Shown here: positions 32,907-42,290 of the stretch, piece by piece
Layout of the letters: every line of letters starts with the position of its first letter
Numbering within the stretch: the first letter of the stretch is position 1
From: a virus
DNA length: 64,000 nucleotides
Virus record (IMG/VR): IMGVR_UViG_3300032235_000428
Coordinates: 1 to 64,000 of that record
Strand: one strand, 5' to 3'
Translations under genes and position numbers: made by a program
Notes under the pieces: generated by a model
What the model saw: the letters and a program-made list of their open reading frames with translations, nothing else
What the model was told of the DNA's origin: nothing
Databases searched by the model: none

Positions 32907-35900
32907 TTTTTCTTTAACTCCTCAATCTCTTCTTTCAGACTATTTATCATGGTCTGTTGTTCTTTAATTGCCTCAATTAAAACTGCAGTGATGTTACCAT
33001 AAGCAACCGCTTTAGTTCCAAAATTATCAGAAACAACTTCTGGGACAACCTGTTCAATCTCTTGAGCAATAACACCAATTTGATGTTCATTGTCTCTGTC
33101 AATACGATCAAATTCAACACCACGCATCTTAGTTACTTTTTCAAGAGCATTTTCAATTGGTTTAATATTGGTCTTGAGTTTGATATCTGAGTTTGCAGTA
33201 ACTGTACCTGATGCTGTGAAGTTTCCTGTAATTGTCCTGTTACCAAAATGAGAAACTCTGAATACTTTCCACCCAGAAATATAAGAAACTGCTGAAGTTC
33301 CAGGAACCTGAGTTGTAGTATAATTAAACAGTGCCATTGGTGTCCAATACTTGGTCCCTGCTTTAAATTGTCCAGTTGCAGCACCAAATCCAGTAATATA
33401 ACCACTTACTTTAGTCCATGCAGTTCCTGGATTAGTATTTACCATTACCCAATATCCAAAAGATCCTGGATTTCCACCTAATGATGTAAATGCCTCATTA
33501 TAATCAATTGATCCCATATAATGCGTATTAGTACCTGTTACATTTTTGATGTAACATTCCATGTAATAAACATCATTTGTATCTACTGGAATATATGGGA
33601 AACCAGCACCATATTCACCACCAACACTAGGTTGACCAGTAATAGAAACTGCATATCCACCTGGAGCAGTTGAATCGTTGACCCAAGATACTCCAGCAAA
33701 ATTAAAGTAGTTTTGTAATTCTGCATTTGTCCAAGTTGGATCCAATTCAAATACTGCTTCACCCTGACTGTAATGACCTATTGGATATCTTTCTGCAGTA
33801 TCAACTCTTGCATTAGTTCTTGTTACTTGAGTTGTATCAACTTTAGCAGCAGCAAATCCACCAGAAGCATCTCTGGAAACAATAGTTGAGTTTGTGTTAG
33901 TTGTAGCAGCATTTAGACCATCGAGTAAATCAGCATCAAGACCAGAACCAGAACCATCATTACCATCATTCCACATTCTTCTCCATGATGAAAATGTTCC
34001 AGCACCACTCCAAACACCTCTCATAAAGGTTAGTGATGGATTACCCTCACCAACTACCATCTGCCAACCATAACGAGCAGTATTATTTGTGTAGTGGATT
34101 GACTGCACACCGTTCCAATGTGAAGTACCAGATGGTTGATTACCTGGATTACCCCATGTGTCAAAGAAACCAGAACCCCAATCAAATACGGTGTTTAGAT
34201 CAGTTGTTCCCCATCCTCTGGTGCCTGTCCAATAATTAGTATCTGTTGTATCTGAACTTCTTGGTCTTGAATTTTTGTAGGTTAATCCAATCTGCTGTTG
34301 GAAGTCGGCAACTCCCTTATATCTAATATAATCATCATTTGAACAATAGATACGATCAATATTTGTTGTATCTGCAATATCACCTGATGGTGTATTAATC
34401 CAACCTGCCTGTATATAACCATTAACATCAGTCCTTACAACTTTATTTGCTTCATTATTTCTACCAGTGTGTAATTCTAAACCATCAAGTAAATCAGCAT
34501 CAAGAGTAGAACCAGCACCATCATTACCAGAGTGCCAAATTGTTTCGCCACCCCAAGTAAGAGCACCAGTTCCAATTCTACCTAATTGAGTATTAGAAGA
34601 ATTACCGAAGGTAATAAATCCTCTATCACTATTTTGAACCCCCTGAACTCTAAAGGTATTTGCCGTATTAATATCTCCAACCCATACATCATCACCAATT
34701 CTTAAATTTGTACCATTACCATTGTTACCTGAAATTAATTGATCAACTGTTACTACATTTGCACTAAAGTTACCAGAAGCATCTCTTCTTACGATTCGGT
34801 TTGCAGTATTAGCAGTATCTGTTGAATATCCCTCAAGTAAAGATGCATTTAGATTTGAAACTTGAGTTGTTGAAGTTACTGTAAGTGGTGCAGTTCCTGT
34901 TGCTATAGTTGAAATTAACCTTGTTCCACTGACTGTTCCAGTTACTGATAAATTACTGGTACTATCCAGTGTCATTGCAACAGTTCCACCAGTACCAGCA
35001 CTATTTTCTGTATCAGTGTGTGTACCACCACGATGCCAAGAAAATCTACTGTCTGATCTAAAATAAGATGTACTATTTTGAACACCTAATCCATATCCTG
35101 TTGACCATAGATTTATCATTTGACGAGTTTGATTTCCAAATGCCAAAATGGTTGATGGAGATACGTTTAACTGACCAGTAAATGTTCCTCCAGTAGCACT
35201 GAGAATACCAACACTAACTTCACCACCTGCACCACGCTGAACTACATAATTTGCAGTATTTGCACTTGAAGCATTGATACCTATAGTAACTGCAGCAGAG
35301 TTATTATAAGAGGTCCCTGTTAATGGTGATGAAATAGTTAATGTATTACCTAAAGAACCACTTATAGTTGTTGCACTAATTGTACCAGCATTTAATTGTC
35401 CAGTAAATGTGGAAATACCAGCAACTGTTAATCTATTCAGTGTTGCTGTACCTGCAGTTTGATTGATATTATTTCCAGAACCACTAAATGTGGAAACACC
35501 AGAAACAGTTTCATTTGTAAGTGCTGCAGTACCACTATTTGTTATAGTTGTTCCTGATATTGCACCATAATTTAATTGTCCAGTAAATGTGGAAACACCA
35601 GCGACTGTTAATCTATTAAGTGCTGCAGTACCAGTAGTTTGATTAATGTTGTTTCCTGCACCTGTAAATGTAGAAATTCCACTTACAACAATATTAGTAT
35701 TAATTAAGTTGGGTAAAGTTTGTTGTGTTGTTGCCGATGCCGAAATAGTACCAACATTAATCGTATCACTAAATGTAGTTACTCCAGATACAGTTAGTGT
35801 TGTTGCAATTAATGTATTAGATACTGATACTCTAGCTAATGTTGAAATACCAGAAACACTAAAGTTTGATGCTGTTAATGTTCCAGCAACGTTTGCTGTT

Positions 35901-38900
35901 TGATAGTTTGCAACACCTACATTAACATCACTTAAGAATGTTGTAATGCCAGAGAACACTGCTCTATTGAATACTTGAGTTCCTGCTGTACAGTTAATAT
36001 TATTTCCAGAACCACTGAATGTTGTAACTCCAGAAACTGTTTCGTTTGTTGCAACAATAGTTCCCGCGTTTGTTAGACGAGAATTAGTTGCATTGGACAT
36101 TGTGATATTGGTTACATTAACTGTATCACTAAATGTAGATACTCCAGTTACTGTTAATCTATTAAGTGCTGCTGTACCAGCAGTTTGATTAATATTGTTT
36201 CCAGAACCACTGAATGTTGAAATACCACTGATTGTAGCATTGACTGAACCCAAATTAGTAACAGTTCCAAATCCACTAATTGATCCATGCGTTACTGCTA
36301 AACCAACTGCTCTAAAATATCCCCCAACAGTTAAAGTGAGATTTCCAGAAAGTGTTGGTGAAGTTACAAGATCATATGTGGTGCCATTTCCTTGAAGAAT
36401 TGAACCTGCTGGGGGAATAGCAGCAAGACCAGTACCACCTTTAGAAATTGGAATTGATGCAGTGAAATTTACTGGGTTTAGATAATATGATCCAGACTGT
36501 CCACCTAAAGATGCAGCATCAATATCACCTGTCGATGAGTTTTTAATTGATACTTCACCGTCACTTCCGATACTAAATGTTGAATTTTTAAATCTAGATA
36601 CACCTAAAGAGGTATAATCTTGTCCTACTACAGTTTTAACTCTTTGGATAGAAAGATTTACTTTACCAATATAAGTATTAACTCCAACTCCACCAGGAGC
36701 ACTTTCTGTGAATGATGCAGTTGCACTTAATGGTTCTGTAGTTCCAATGCCAACTCTGGTTACAACTTTATCAAATGTGGAATCTCCTCTTAAGAAGGTG
36801 TCTGAGTTTGCACTTCCAGATCCAAGTCTTGATGGTGAAATTGTACCACTAGTTATGTTTGCTGCGTCTACAGAAGATGTGGCAAGAACGCTCCAGTTAT
36901 CTAAAATACTAGACGATGTATTTACAGTTGAATTATATTGAACATTTTGTCTAGTAAATGTAACAGTTCCTGTTGCGGTTGATCCTAATCCTACTGGACT
37001 AAATGTAGATCCATTTAAAGAGGTAGTTGCGTCTGCTCTTGTTGCATGTAAAGTAAATCCGTTAGTAATAACTGAACCAACGAAATAAAATGCTCCAGTT
37101 GTTACTCCTACTGGAGTTGCCCCAGTAACTTTTACAGCATCTCCAGTAGAAAATCCATGCTTTTCAAATACAATAAAATCATCTGAGGTATTTACACCAA
37201 CTCTTGTTAAACTATGGGTTCCAGTTCCACTACCAGTAAGAGAAATTAAAGATGATAATCCATATGTGGTATAAAGTTCAACTGAACTTAAACCAACTCT
37301 CTTAACATAATAAGTATCACCTTGAGTTAAACCATCAATAACATTCCCGCCCGCAGAAGAATAAATTACTGGATCACCGTTTGTAAATGTTGAAACACCA
37401 ACAACAATTCTATTGTTTGTAAAATCTACACCACCACCAATGGAAATATCTGTTGGTGTGAAAGTTTTTTGATATTGAAGTTGTAAACTAGTACCTACAC
37501 CGACAGCATCTCTGTCTGCAATATAATCAGGTAAAGTTGATGACGCAACAAATTTTTGATTATTTGTTAATTTTAAATATAATCTAGTTTCTATTATATT
37601 AACTGTAGCAGTAAAGTTTGCTCCACCACTTCTACCACCAAGTAATGTTACATTATTAATTGTTAAAACATCCCCAGAAGTGTAATACCTTCCACCAAAA
37701 TTAACACTGATTGCAGTTACAGTTCCAGAAGCACCAACTGTAATGGCAGCTCTTGCACTAGTACCGATACCAGTAGTTCTATCAAGTACACAAGTATAAA
37801 TTCCTGGATTTGTGTATCCAGAACCACCAGAAGTTATTGAAACTGATAGTAATACACCTTTCACTAGTCCTGTAGTTCCATATCCAACAGCATTTGTGGG
37901 GGGTGTTGTAACAACTCCAATTGATCCACCAGCACTGTTTGTACCTGTTACTTGATCACCATTTAAGAAATTGTAGTTTCTAGTGGTGCTACTTAATAAT
38001 AAATATTGCCCATATAAATCATTAGTTAAAACATATCCACTTGCTGGTTCTAGAACAGTGTCACCACTTTGTAAGTTAACAGCAGGTATTCTATTAACTA
38101 AATCAGTTCTTCCACCCGAAACATTTGTTGTATAATAATTAACAACCTTTGGTGGAATTAAATCTGGGTTAATTTGTCCATTTGAATTTAGTTGAACAAT
38201 AGCACTTGGAACAGCATTTGTGGAAATTGACTTATCAATAAAACTCCCCAATCTATTATTTAAAAATGATCTGACTGCAAGTTGAGTTGAAACTCTCTTG
38301 TTTTGAGGACCACCTATTTCATTATCACCAAGTCCAATATCAGTTGAGAATTCTTCAACTGCAACACCACCAGAAAGACTTAATCTTAAAGAATCTAATT
38401 GACCAATTGTAACCTTATTGTTGAAAACAATGTTACCAGTTCTGTTGTATGCAGTAATAAAATTACCAATCTTAAAGTCACCCAATTCATTAGTTCCAGA
38501 ACAATAAACTCGTCCACCAAGCTCCGAAAGTTGTTCGGTAGATGTAATAGTTTTTCCTCCGTTTTCTGGTAACGCATTATAATCTATACCAGATCCAGAA
38601 AACTCCCATGTATGTGATGATGAGTTGATAATAGAAGGTCTGTGGAAGTGTAAATTATATGCTTCTGGTAAACCACCGACACCATTAATAACTGTATCTG
38701 GTATAGTTGCACCAACTTTACATTCAACTGTATAATAAGTATTAATACCAGCAACTCCAGTAACGGCAATAGATACTGGACTTCCGCTATGATCATTAAT
38801 TTTTAATGTAGATACATTATCTGTTACTCCAAATAATCTGGTAATACCACTAGATGATTCTACGGAAACAACTAATTCTCTCTTGGTAGAATTGTAAGTA

Positions 38901-41900
38901 TATGCATATCCAACTGCAGTTCCACCAGGAACTAATTGTGTAATTTGTCTACCAGAAACAAAGTTTAATGTTGATGATGTACTTGCAAGAGAAACAACTT
39001 GATAATTATCGTGAGAATCTAAAATTTCTGAAGCAAAAAACTCTACGTTACCTTTTTGGAATGTGTTAATTCCTGTAGGTGTTGATCTAGTATCAACAAC
39101 TCTTGTTAAAGCTTCGTCTTCGTATAATTGGAATGTATTTGAATCAATATATCCTAAGTAATATTGGTTTCCACTAACCATACCCTCAATAACTCTTTGA
39201 GGAGCAGAATTTTCATCTCCAATGTAAAGTACGGTATCTGCGTTTAAAAATGGGTGTGCAGTTACCGTAAATCTATCAGTAGCAGTATTGAGACCTACTG
39301 TAGGTAAGAATGTTGCCTGCGTTACAACTGGTTTAAAATCTGCAGTATCATCATTTCCAGCATTATCAAAAAATCTTAAAACATATAGATCTTGATCAGT
39401 TCTACCGAGACCAATCGTTCTTAATGTTTGAGAACCACTTGAAGTTCCTGTAGCAGCAACTCTACCTCTATCAAATACGTAAGATCTTTGATTGAACCCA
39501 GATGATCTTAATGCATATAAACCAAAGTTAGTTGCTGAGTTTGTAATGGATAAGTATCCACCAGACTGTGTTAAAGATCCATATTTGCAGAAAATTTGGA
39601 AGCACGAAACTACCTGTGCATATCCATCATTTATAGTTCTCCATCCAATACCACCAAAAGAAACCATGGTAAATGCTGCAGCAACCATGGACTTACCAAA
39701 TTGTGGTTGAGGTCCTGATACAGGATTTTCTGCTTCTTCTGGTATAATTGTAGTATTTGGTGTTTGTATTTTAGAACCATCAACTAAAATACCATTTCCT
39801 GCTAAGAATGAAAGAATAGAGCAGTTTTGAATATACGGTGATCTACTAATTAAAGGCTTATCTGTTTTAACAGCATATCCAATTCTACTTGTAAATGTAT
39901 CTGCTGGATCGTCGAATGCAATTGCATAATCAAAAGTATATTGGGGAACACCTGCAAGATCGACATAATCTTTCATTGCAAATCCAGTTACATAGCATCC
40001 ATTTCTAACTCTGAAAAGATCTTTGCCAGCATTCTGTGGTCTAATAATGGTATTTCTTAAATTATCACCAACAACAGCAACATCTTCGTATAACAGAATT
40101 GGATTGTCTTCTACATAATTTCCAGCTTCAACAAATATACAAATTGGTTTTGATTGTGTAGTTGGTAAGGATAGTGCTGGTGCTGCAGTAGTACCTATAC
40201 CAATGATTGTTGTTACAATACCTACAGAGTTTACAATTGCAGATCTAACATTAGCACAATCTGTTGTTGCTCCTATTCCAGTTGCTGGGACTGCAGAAAG
40301 ATTACCGTTTGTAATTGCTGCTGTTAAAATTCCAACCAAACTATCAATATTTGATCTGATATTTGCACAAGAAGATGGACTAGTGTTGAATCCAGTAACA
40401 GGATCAGCAATTATGGTCCTATCTTGATAATTTAAATTGTTGGTGATTGCTAGTTTTGCATAATCTCTCGCTGCCTGGAATGCTGTTACTGATTGGGATT
40501 GTTCACCCAATAAACCATTTGATATTGGGGCACCACCTCCATTAAAATATGCTTTTGTTGCATATACTATATGTTGATTAGAACCGTAAGAAACATCCTG
40601 AGCTATAGCATCAACAATATATCCAAGATCTCTAGCACATTTTCTGCCACCTATAATATTTGTTGATCCAATACCAATACTTCCACAAATAACATTACAT
40701 GATGTTGTAATTCCAGCAAAATAACCACCATTATATGATGGTAAACCTGTTGTACTTCCAGCACCTATAACAGAGGTAACAATTCCTACAAGAGAAACAA
40801 TATTAGTTTGTACATCAAAACATGAGTTGGCACTAGTATTTGGTGGTGATGTACCTATTCCACCATATATTGTTGCTCCTACAGAAACCGTTAAATCTTT
40901 AATTGGTAGACGATTTGTTATCGCCTCCCTCATTAAATCTCCAGCGTATCTAAATGCATAAATGGTTTGCTGTTCTTCTCCAGCAAGACTACCAATACCA
41001 ACCCCAGTAAAATATTTTAATACAAATTCTCTTGCATAATTATTACCACCAGTAAATACGTCTGTGGAAACAGCATCAATAAAATATCCTAAATCTCTTT
41101 TGCATTTATTAGGATTTGGATTTACAAATGCTGGGTATGCTGTTGAAATTCCTGCATACGAATAATCAATGATTGTTTGTCTATTTTGTTGGATTAATCT
41201 ATAAGAATCATAGTATCTAGATCTTGCGTTTGTGGAACTTTCATTAGGAAAATAAAAATCTGAATGTGCAATTGCCACAGCAGCAAGAGACTTGTCAATA
41301 ATTTCTTGTCTATTATTAATAATTAAGTTTCTGGCATCCTTTGCTCTATGGAAACTATTTGCATTTACATTATTTGGATCTTGAGTTATAGTAAAGTCAA
41401 AAGTTTGAGTAATTACATTTTGATATAATGTTGGTGGAGTTTGATTATTAATTACATATTGGGCTAAGAATTTTATGTAATTATATGCAAACAGTGCTTC
41501 ACTTTCTTCACCTTGAACATAAGATACTCCACCACTCCAATAGGCAAAACCCGCCTCTAAAGATTTACTGTTACCACCATAAGAAAGATCGTAAGTGATA
41601 GCATCTACAATATATCCAACATCCCTAATACAAATTGCCCTATCATAATCTGGTTTATCTGTATAGATGTTTGGGTAATTAAATTCTAAATATGAAACAA
41701 CTTCTTCTTGAATAAATTGTCTATTGGCAGTTAATAAGTTTCCAGCATCTATGTATCTACCACCTGGTAAAGAAAATGATCTAAATGATGCTGCTTGTGC
41801 TGCCTTTTTAAGAGTTTTAAATGGTTTTGATCTACCATCATTACTATCATCTCCATTTGCAGAAGATACATAATATCTATTTTCATACAGTCCATTAGTA

Positions 41901-42244
41901 TTAAATCCTAAAACACCATCAGCACCATAAGTCAAAACCTGACCATCAGTTCCAGCTTTTGCAGGTAGAGTTAAAGTGTATGATGATACAAATCCTGATG
42001 TCTGACTTGGTGGTGTAATTGTTATTCTCTGTCCACCACTTTCGATGGCAATTTGAGATTGGAAAGTGACTATTCCCATACCACCAGCACCGTTGGTGGC
42101 GGAAATAATTCCTACTGTTGTAACTCCAGTTACTTTTGTATGTGTAAAAGTAGTAACACCAGCTACTATGTTCCTATTAACATCGACAAGTCTTTCGGTA
42201 TCAATGTTAATACCGTGCTTTACCCTAAAATTTTTGTCAGCCAA
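32903..42244 (-). CDS. Giant tail-fibre protein with C-terminal S74 self-cleaving chaperone
   Basis: A 3113-residue protein. The start is a TTG at 42244 (MADKNFRVKHGINID) with GGGGA upstream. Residues about 100-850 form a pectate-lyase-like beta-helix (RYYVSSANGDDSNDGRSKPF, VEAGNYVEDNPILLYEDVAV) interrupted by three helical repeats with a C-x-R-D-(L/V)-G-Y-(I/F)-(V/I)-D-A signature. Fibre repeats (SGVSTFSGSGNNIN) follow, then paired WHSGNDGAG/LDADLLDGL motifs and a carbohydrate-binding-like domain near 2850-3000. The last 95 residues are an intramolecular chaperone of endosialidase type (peptidase S74): SDIKLKTNIKPIENALEKV, then QIGVIAQEIEQVVPEVV. Self-cleavage is expected just before Ser3019 (codon 33188-33190) after trimerisation. 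Probable receptor-binding fibre. Confidence 0.9.
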   Translation of the reverse strand: MADKNFRVKHGINIDTERLVDVNRNIVAGVTTFTHTKVTGVTTVGIISATNGAGGMGIVTFQSQIAIESGGQRITITPPSQTSGFVSSYTLTLPAKAGTDGQVLTYGADGVLGFNTNGLYENRYYVSSANGDDSNDGRSKPFKTLKKAAQAASFRSFSLPGGRYIDAGNLLTANRQFIQEEVVSYLEFNYPNIYTDKPDYDRAICIRDVGYIVDAITYDLSYGGNSKSLEAGFAYWSGGVSYVQGEESEALFAYNYIKFLAQYVINNQTPPTLYQNVITQTFDFTITQDPNNVNANSFHRAKDARNLIINNRQEIIDKSLAAVAIAHSDFYFPNESSTNARSRYYDSYRLIQQNRQTIIDYSYAGISTAYPAFVNPNPNKCKRDLGYFIDAVSTDVFTGGNNYAREFVLKYFTGVGIGSLAGEEQQTIYAFRYAGDLMREAITNRLPIKDLTVSVGATIYGGIGTSPPNTSANSCFDVQTNIVSLVGIVTSVIGAGSTTGLPSYNGGYFAGITTSCNVICGSIGIGSTNIIGGRKCARDLGYIVDAIAQDVSYGSNQHIVYATKAYFNGGGAPISNGLLGEQSQSVTAFQAARDYAKLAITNNLNYQDRTIIADPVTGFNTSPSSCANIRSNIDSLVGILTAAITNGNLSAVPATGIGATTDCANVRSAIVNSVGIVTTIIGIGTTAAPALSLPTTQSKPICIFVEAGNYVEDNPILLYEDVAVVGDNLRNTIIRPQNAGKDLFRVRNGCYVTGFAMKDYVDLAGVPQYTFDYAIAFDDPADTFTSRIGYAVKTDKPLISRSPYIQNCSILSFLAGNGILVDGSKIQTPNTTIIPEEAENPVSGPQPQFGKSMVAAAFTMVSFGGIGWRTINDGYAQVVSCFQIFCKYGSLTQSGGYLSITNSATNFGLYALRSSGFNQRSYVFDRGRVAATGTSSGSQTLRTIGLGRTDQDLYVLRFFDNAGNDDTADFKPVVTQATFLPTVGLNTATDRFTVTAHPFLNADTVLYIGDENSAPQRVIEGMVSGNQYYLGYIDSNTFQLYEDEALTRVVDTRSTPTGINTFQKGNVEFFASEILDSHDNYQVVSLASTSSTLNFVSGRQITQLVPGGTAVGYAYTYNSTKRELVVSVESSSGITRLFGVTDNVSTLKINDHSGSPVSIAVTGVAGINTYYTVECKVGATIPDTVINGVGGLPEAYNLHFHRPSIINSSSHTWEFSGSGIDYNALPENGGKTITSTEQLSELGGRVYCSGTNELGDFKIGNFITAYNRTGNIVFNNKVTIGQLDSLRLSLSGGVAVEEFSTDIGLGDNEIGGPQNKRVSTQLAVRSFLNNRLGSFIDKSISTNAVPSAIVQLNSNGQINPDLIPPKVVNYYTTNVSGGRTDLVNRIPAVNLQSGDTVLEPASGYVLTNDLYGQYLLLSSTTRNYNFLNGDQVTGTNSAGGSIGVVTTPPTNAVGYGTTGLVKGVLLSVSITSGGSGYTNPGIYTCVLDRTTGIGTSARAAITVGASGTVTAISVNFGGRYYTSGDVLTINNVTLLGGRSGGANFTATVNIIETRLYLKLTNNQKFVASSTLPDYIADRDAVGVGTSLQLQYQKTFTPTDISIGGGVDFTNNRIVVGVSTFTNGDPVIYSSAGGNVIDGLTQGDTYYVKRVGLSSVELYTTYGLSSLISLTGSGTGTHSLTRVGVNTSDDFIVFEKHGFSTGDAVKVTGATPVGVTTGAFYFVGSVITNGFTLHATRADATTSLNGSTFSPVGLGSTATGTVTFTRQNVQYNSTVNTSSSILDNWSVLATSSVDAANITSGTISPSRLGSGSANSDTFLRGDSTFDKVVTRVGIGTTEPLSATASFTESAPGGVGVNTYIGKVNLSIQRVKTVVGQDYTSLGVSRFKNSTFSIGSDGEVSIKNSSTGDIDAASLGGQSGSYYLNPVNFTASIPISKGGTGLAAIPPAGSILQGNGTTYDLVTSPTLSGNLTLTVGGYFRAVGLAVTHGSISGFGTVTNLGSVNATISGISTFSGSGNNINQTAGTAALNRLTVTGVSTFSDTVNVTNITMSNATNSRLTNAGTIVATNETVSGVTTFSGSGNNINCTAGTQVFNRAVFSGITTFLSDVNVGVANYQTANVAGTLTASNFSVSGISTLARVSVSNTLIATTLTVSGVTTFSDTINVGTISASATTQQTLPNLINTNIVVSGISTFTGAGNNINQTTGTAALNRLTVAGVSTFTGQLNYGAISGTTITNSGTAALTNETVSGVSTFSGSGNNINQTAGTATLNRLTVAGISTFTGQLNAGTISATTISGSLGNTLTISSPLTGTSYNNSAAVTIGINASSANTANYVVQRGAGGEVSVGILSATGGTFTGQLNVSPSTILAFGNQTRQMINLWSTGYGLGVQNSTSYFRSDSRFSWHRGGTHTDTENSAGTGGTVAMTLDSTSNLSVTGTVSGTRLISTIATGTAPLTVTSTTQVSNLNASLLEGYSTDTANTANRIVRRDASGNFSANVVTVDQLISGNNGNGTNLRIGDDVWVGDINTANTFRVQGVQNSDRGFITFGNSSNTQLGRIGTGALTWGGETIWHSGNDGAGSTLDADLLDGLELHTGRNNEANKVVRTDVNGYIQAGWINTPSGDIADTTNIDRIYCSNDDYIRYKGVADFQQQIGLTYKNSRPRSSDTTDTNYWTGTRGWGTTDLNTVFDWGSGFFDTWGNPGNQPSGTSHWNGVQSIHYTNNTARYGWQMVVGEGNPSLTFMRGVWSGAGTFSSWRRMWNDGNDGSGSGLDADLLDGLNAATTNTNSTIVSRDASGGFAAAKVDTTQVTRTNARVDTAERYPIGHYSQGEAVFELDPTWTNAELQNYFNFAGVSWVNDSTAPGGYAVSITGQPSVGGEYGAGFPYIPVDTNDVYYMECYIKNVTGTNTHYMGSIDYNEAFTSLGGNPGSFGYWVMVNTNPGTAWTKVSGYITGFGAATGQFKAGTKYWTPMALFNYTTTQVPGTSAVSYISGWKVFRVSHFGNRTITGNFTASGTVTANSDIKLKTNIKPIENALEKVTKMRGVEFDRIDRDNEHQIGVIAQEIEQVVPEVVSDNFGTKAVAYGNITAVLIEAIKEQQTMINSLKEEIEELKKK
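33188..33190 (-). other. Predicted S74 autocleavage site (Ser3019) in the giant fibre
   Basis: The Ser-Asp pair at the start of SDIKLKTNIKPI aligns with the conserved S-D at which endosialidase-type chaperones cut themselves. Cleavage would release a 95-residue C-terminal trimerisation chaperone. Confidence 0.7.
35380..36240 (-). repeat. Fibre repeats in the 3113-residue gene
   Basis: Degenerate repeats encode units built around S-G-V-S-T-F-S-G-S-G-N-N-I-N-Q-T-A-G-T-A-style turns followed by L-N-R-L-T-V-x-G-V-S-T-F. Copies near 35400-35480, 35580-35660, 36000 and 36130-36210 are near identical in DNA over tens of bases. Confidence 0.8.
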
Positions 42245-42282
42245 GGTTCAGTATCCCCTTTGCGTAATTTTTTATCTTAGTT

Positions 42283-42290
42283 TATTTATA
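42283..42290 (-). promoter_or_regulatory. Late-promoter box, perfect TATAAATA, for the 3113-residue fibre gene
   Basis: The minus strand reads TATAAATA followed by AACTA, overlapping the end of the preceding gene and 39 bases before the TTG start at 42244. Confidence 0.75.
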
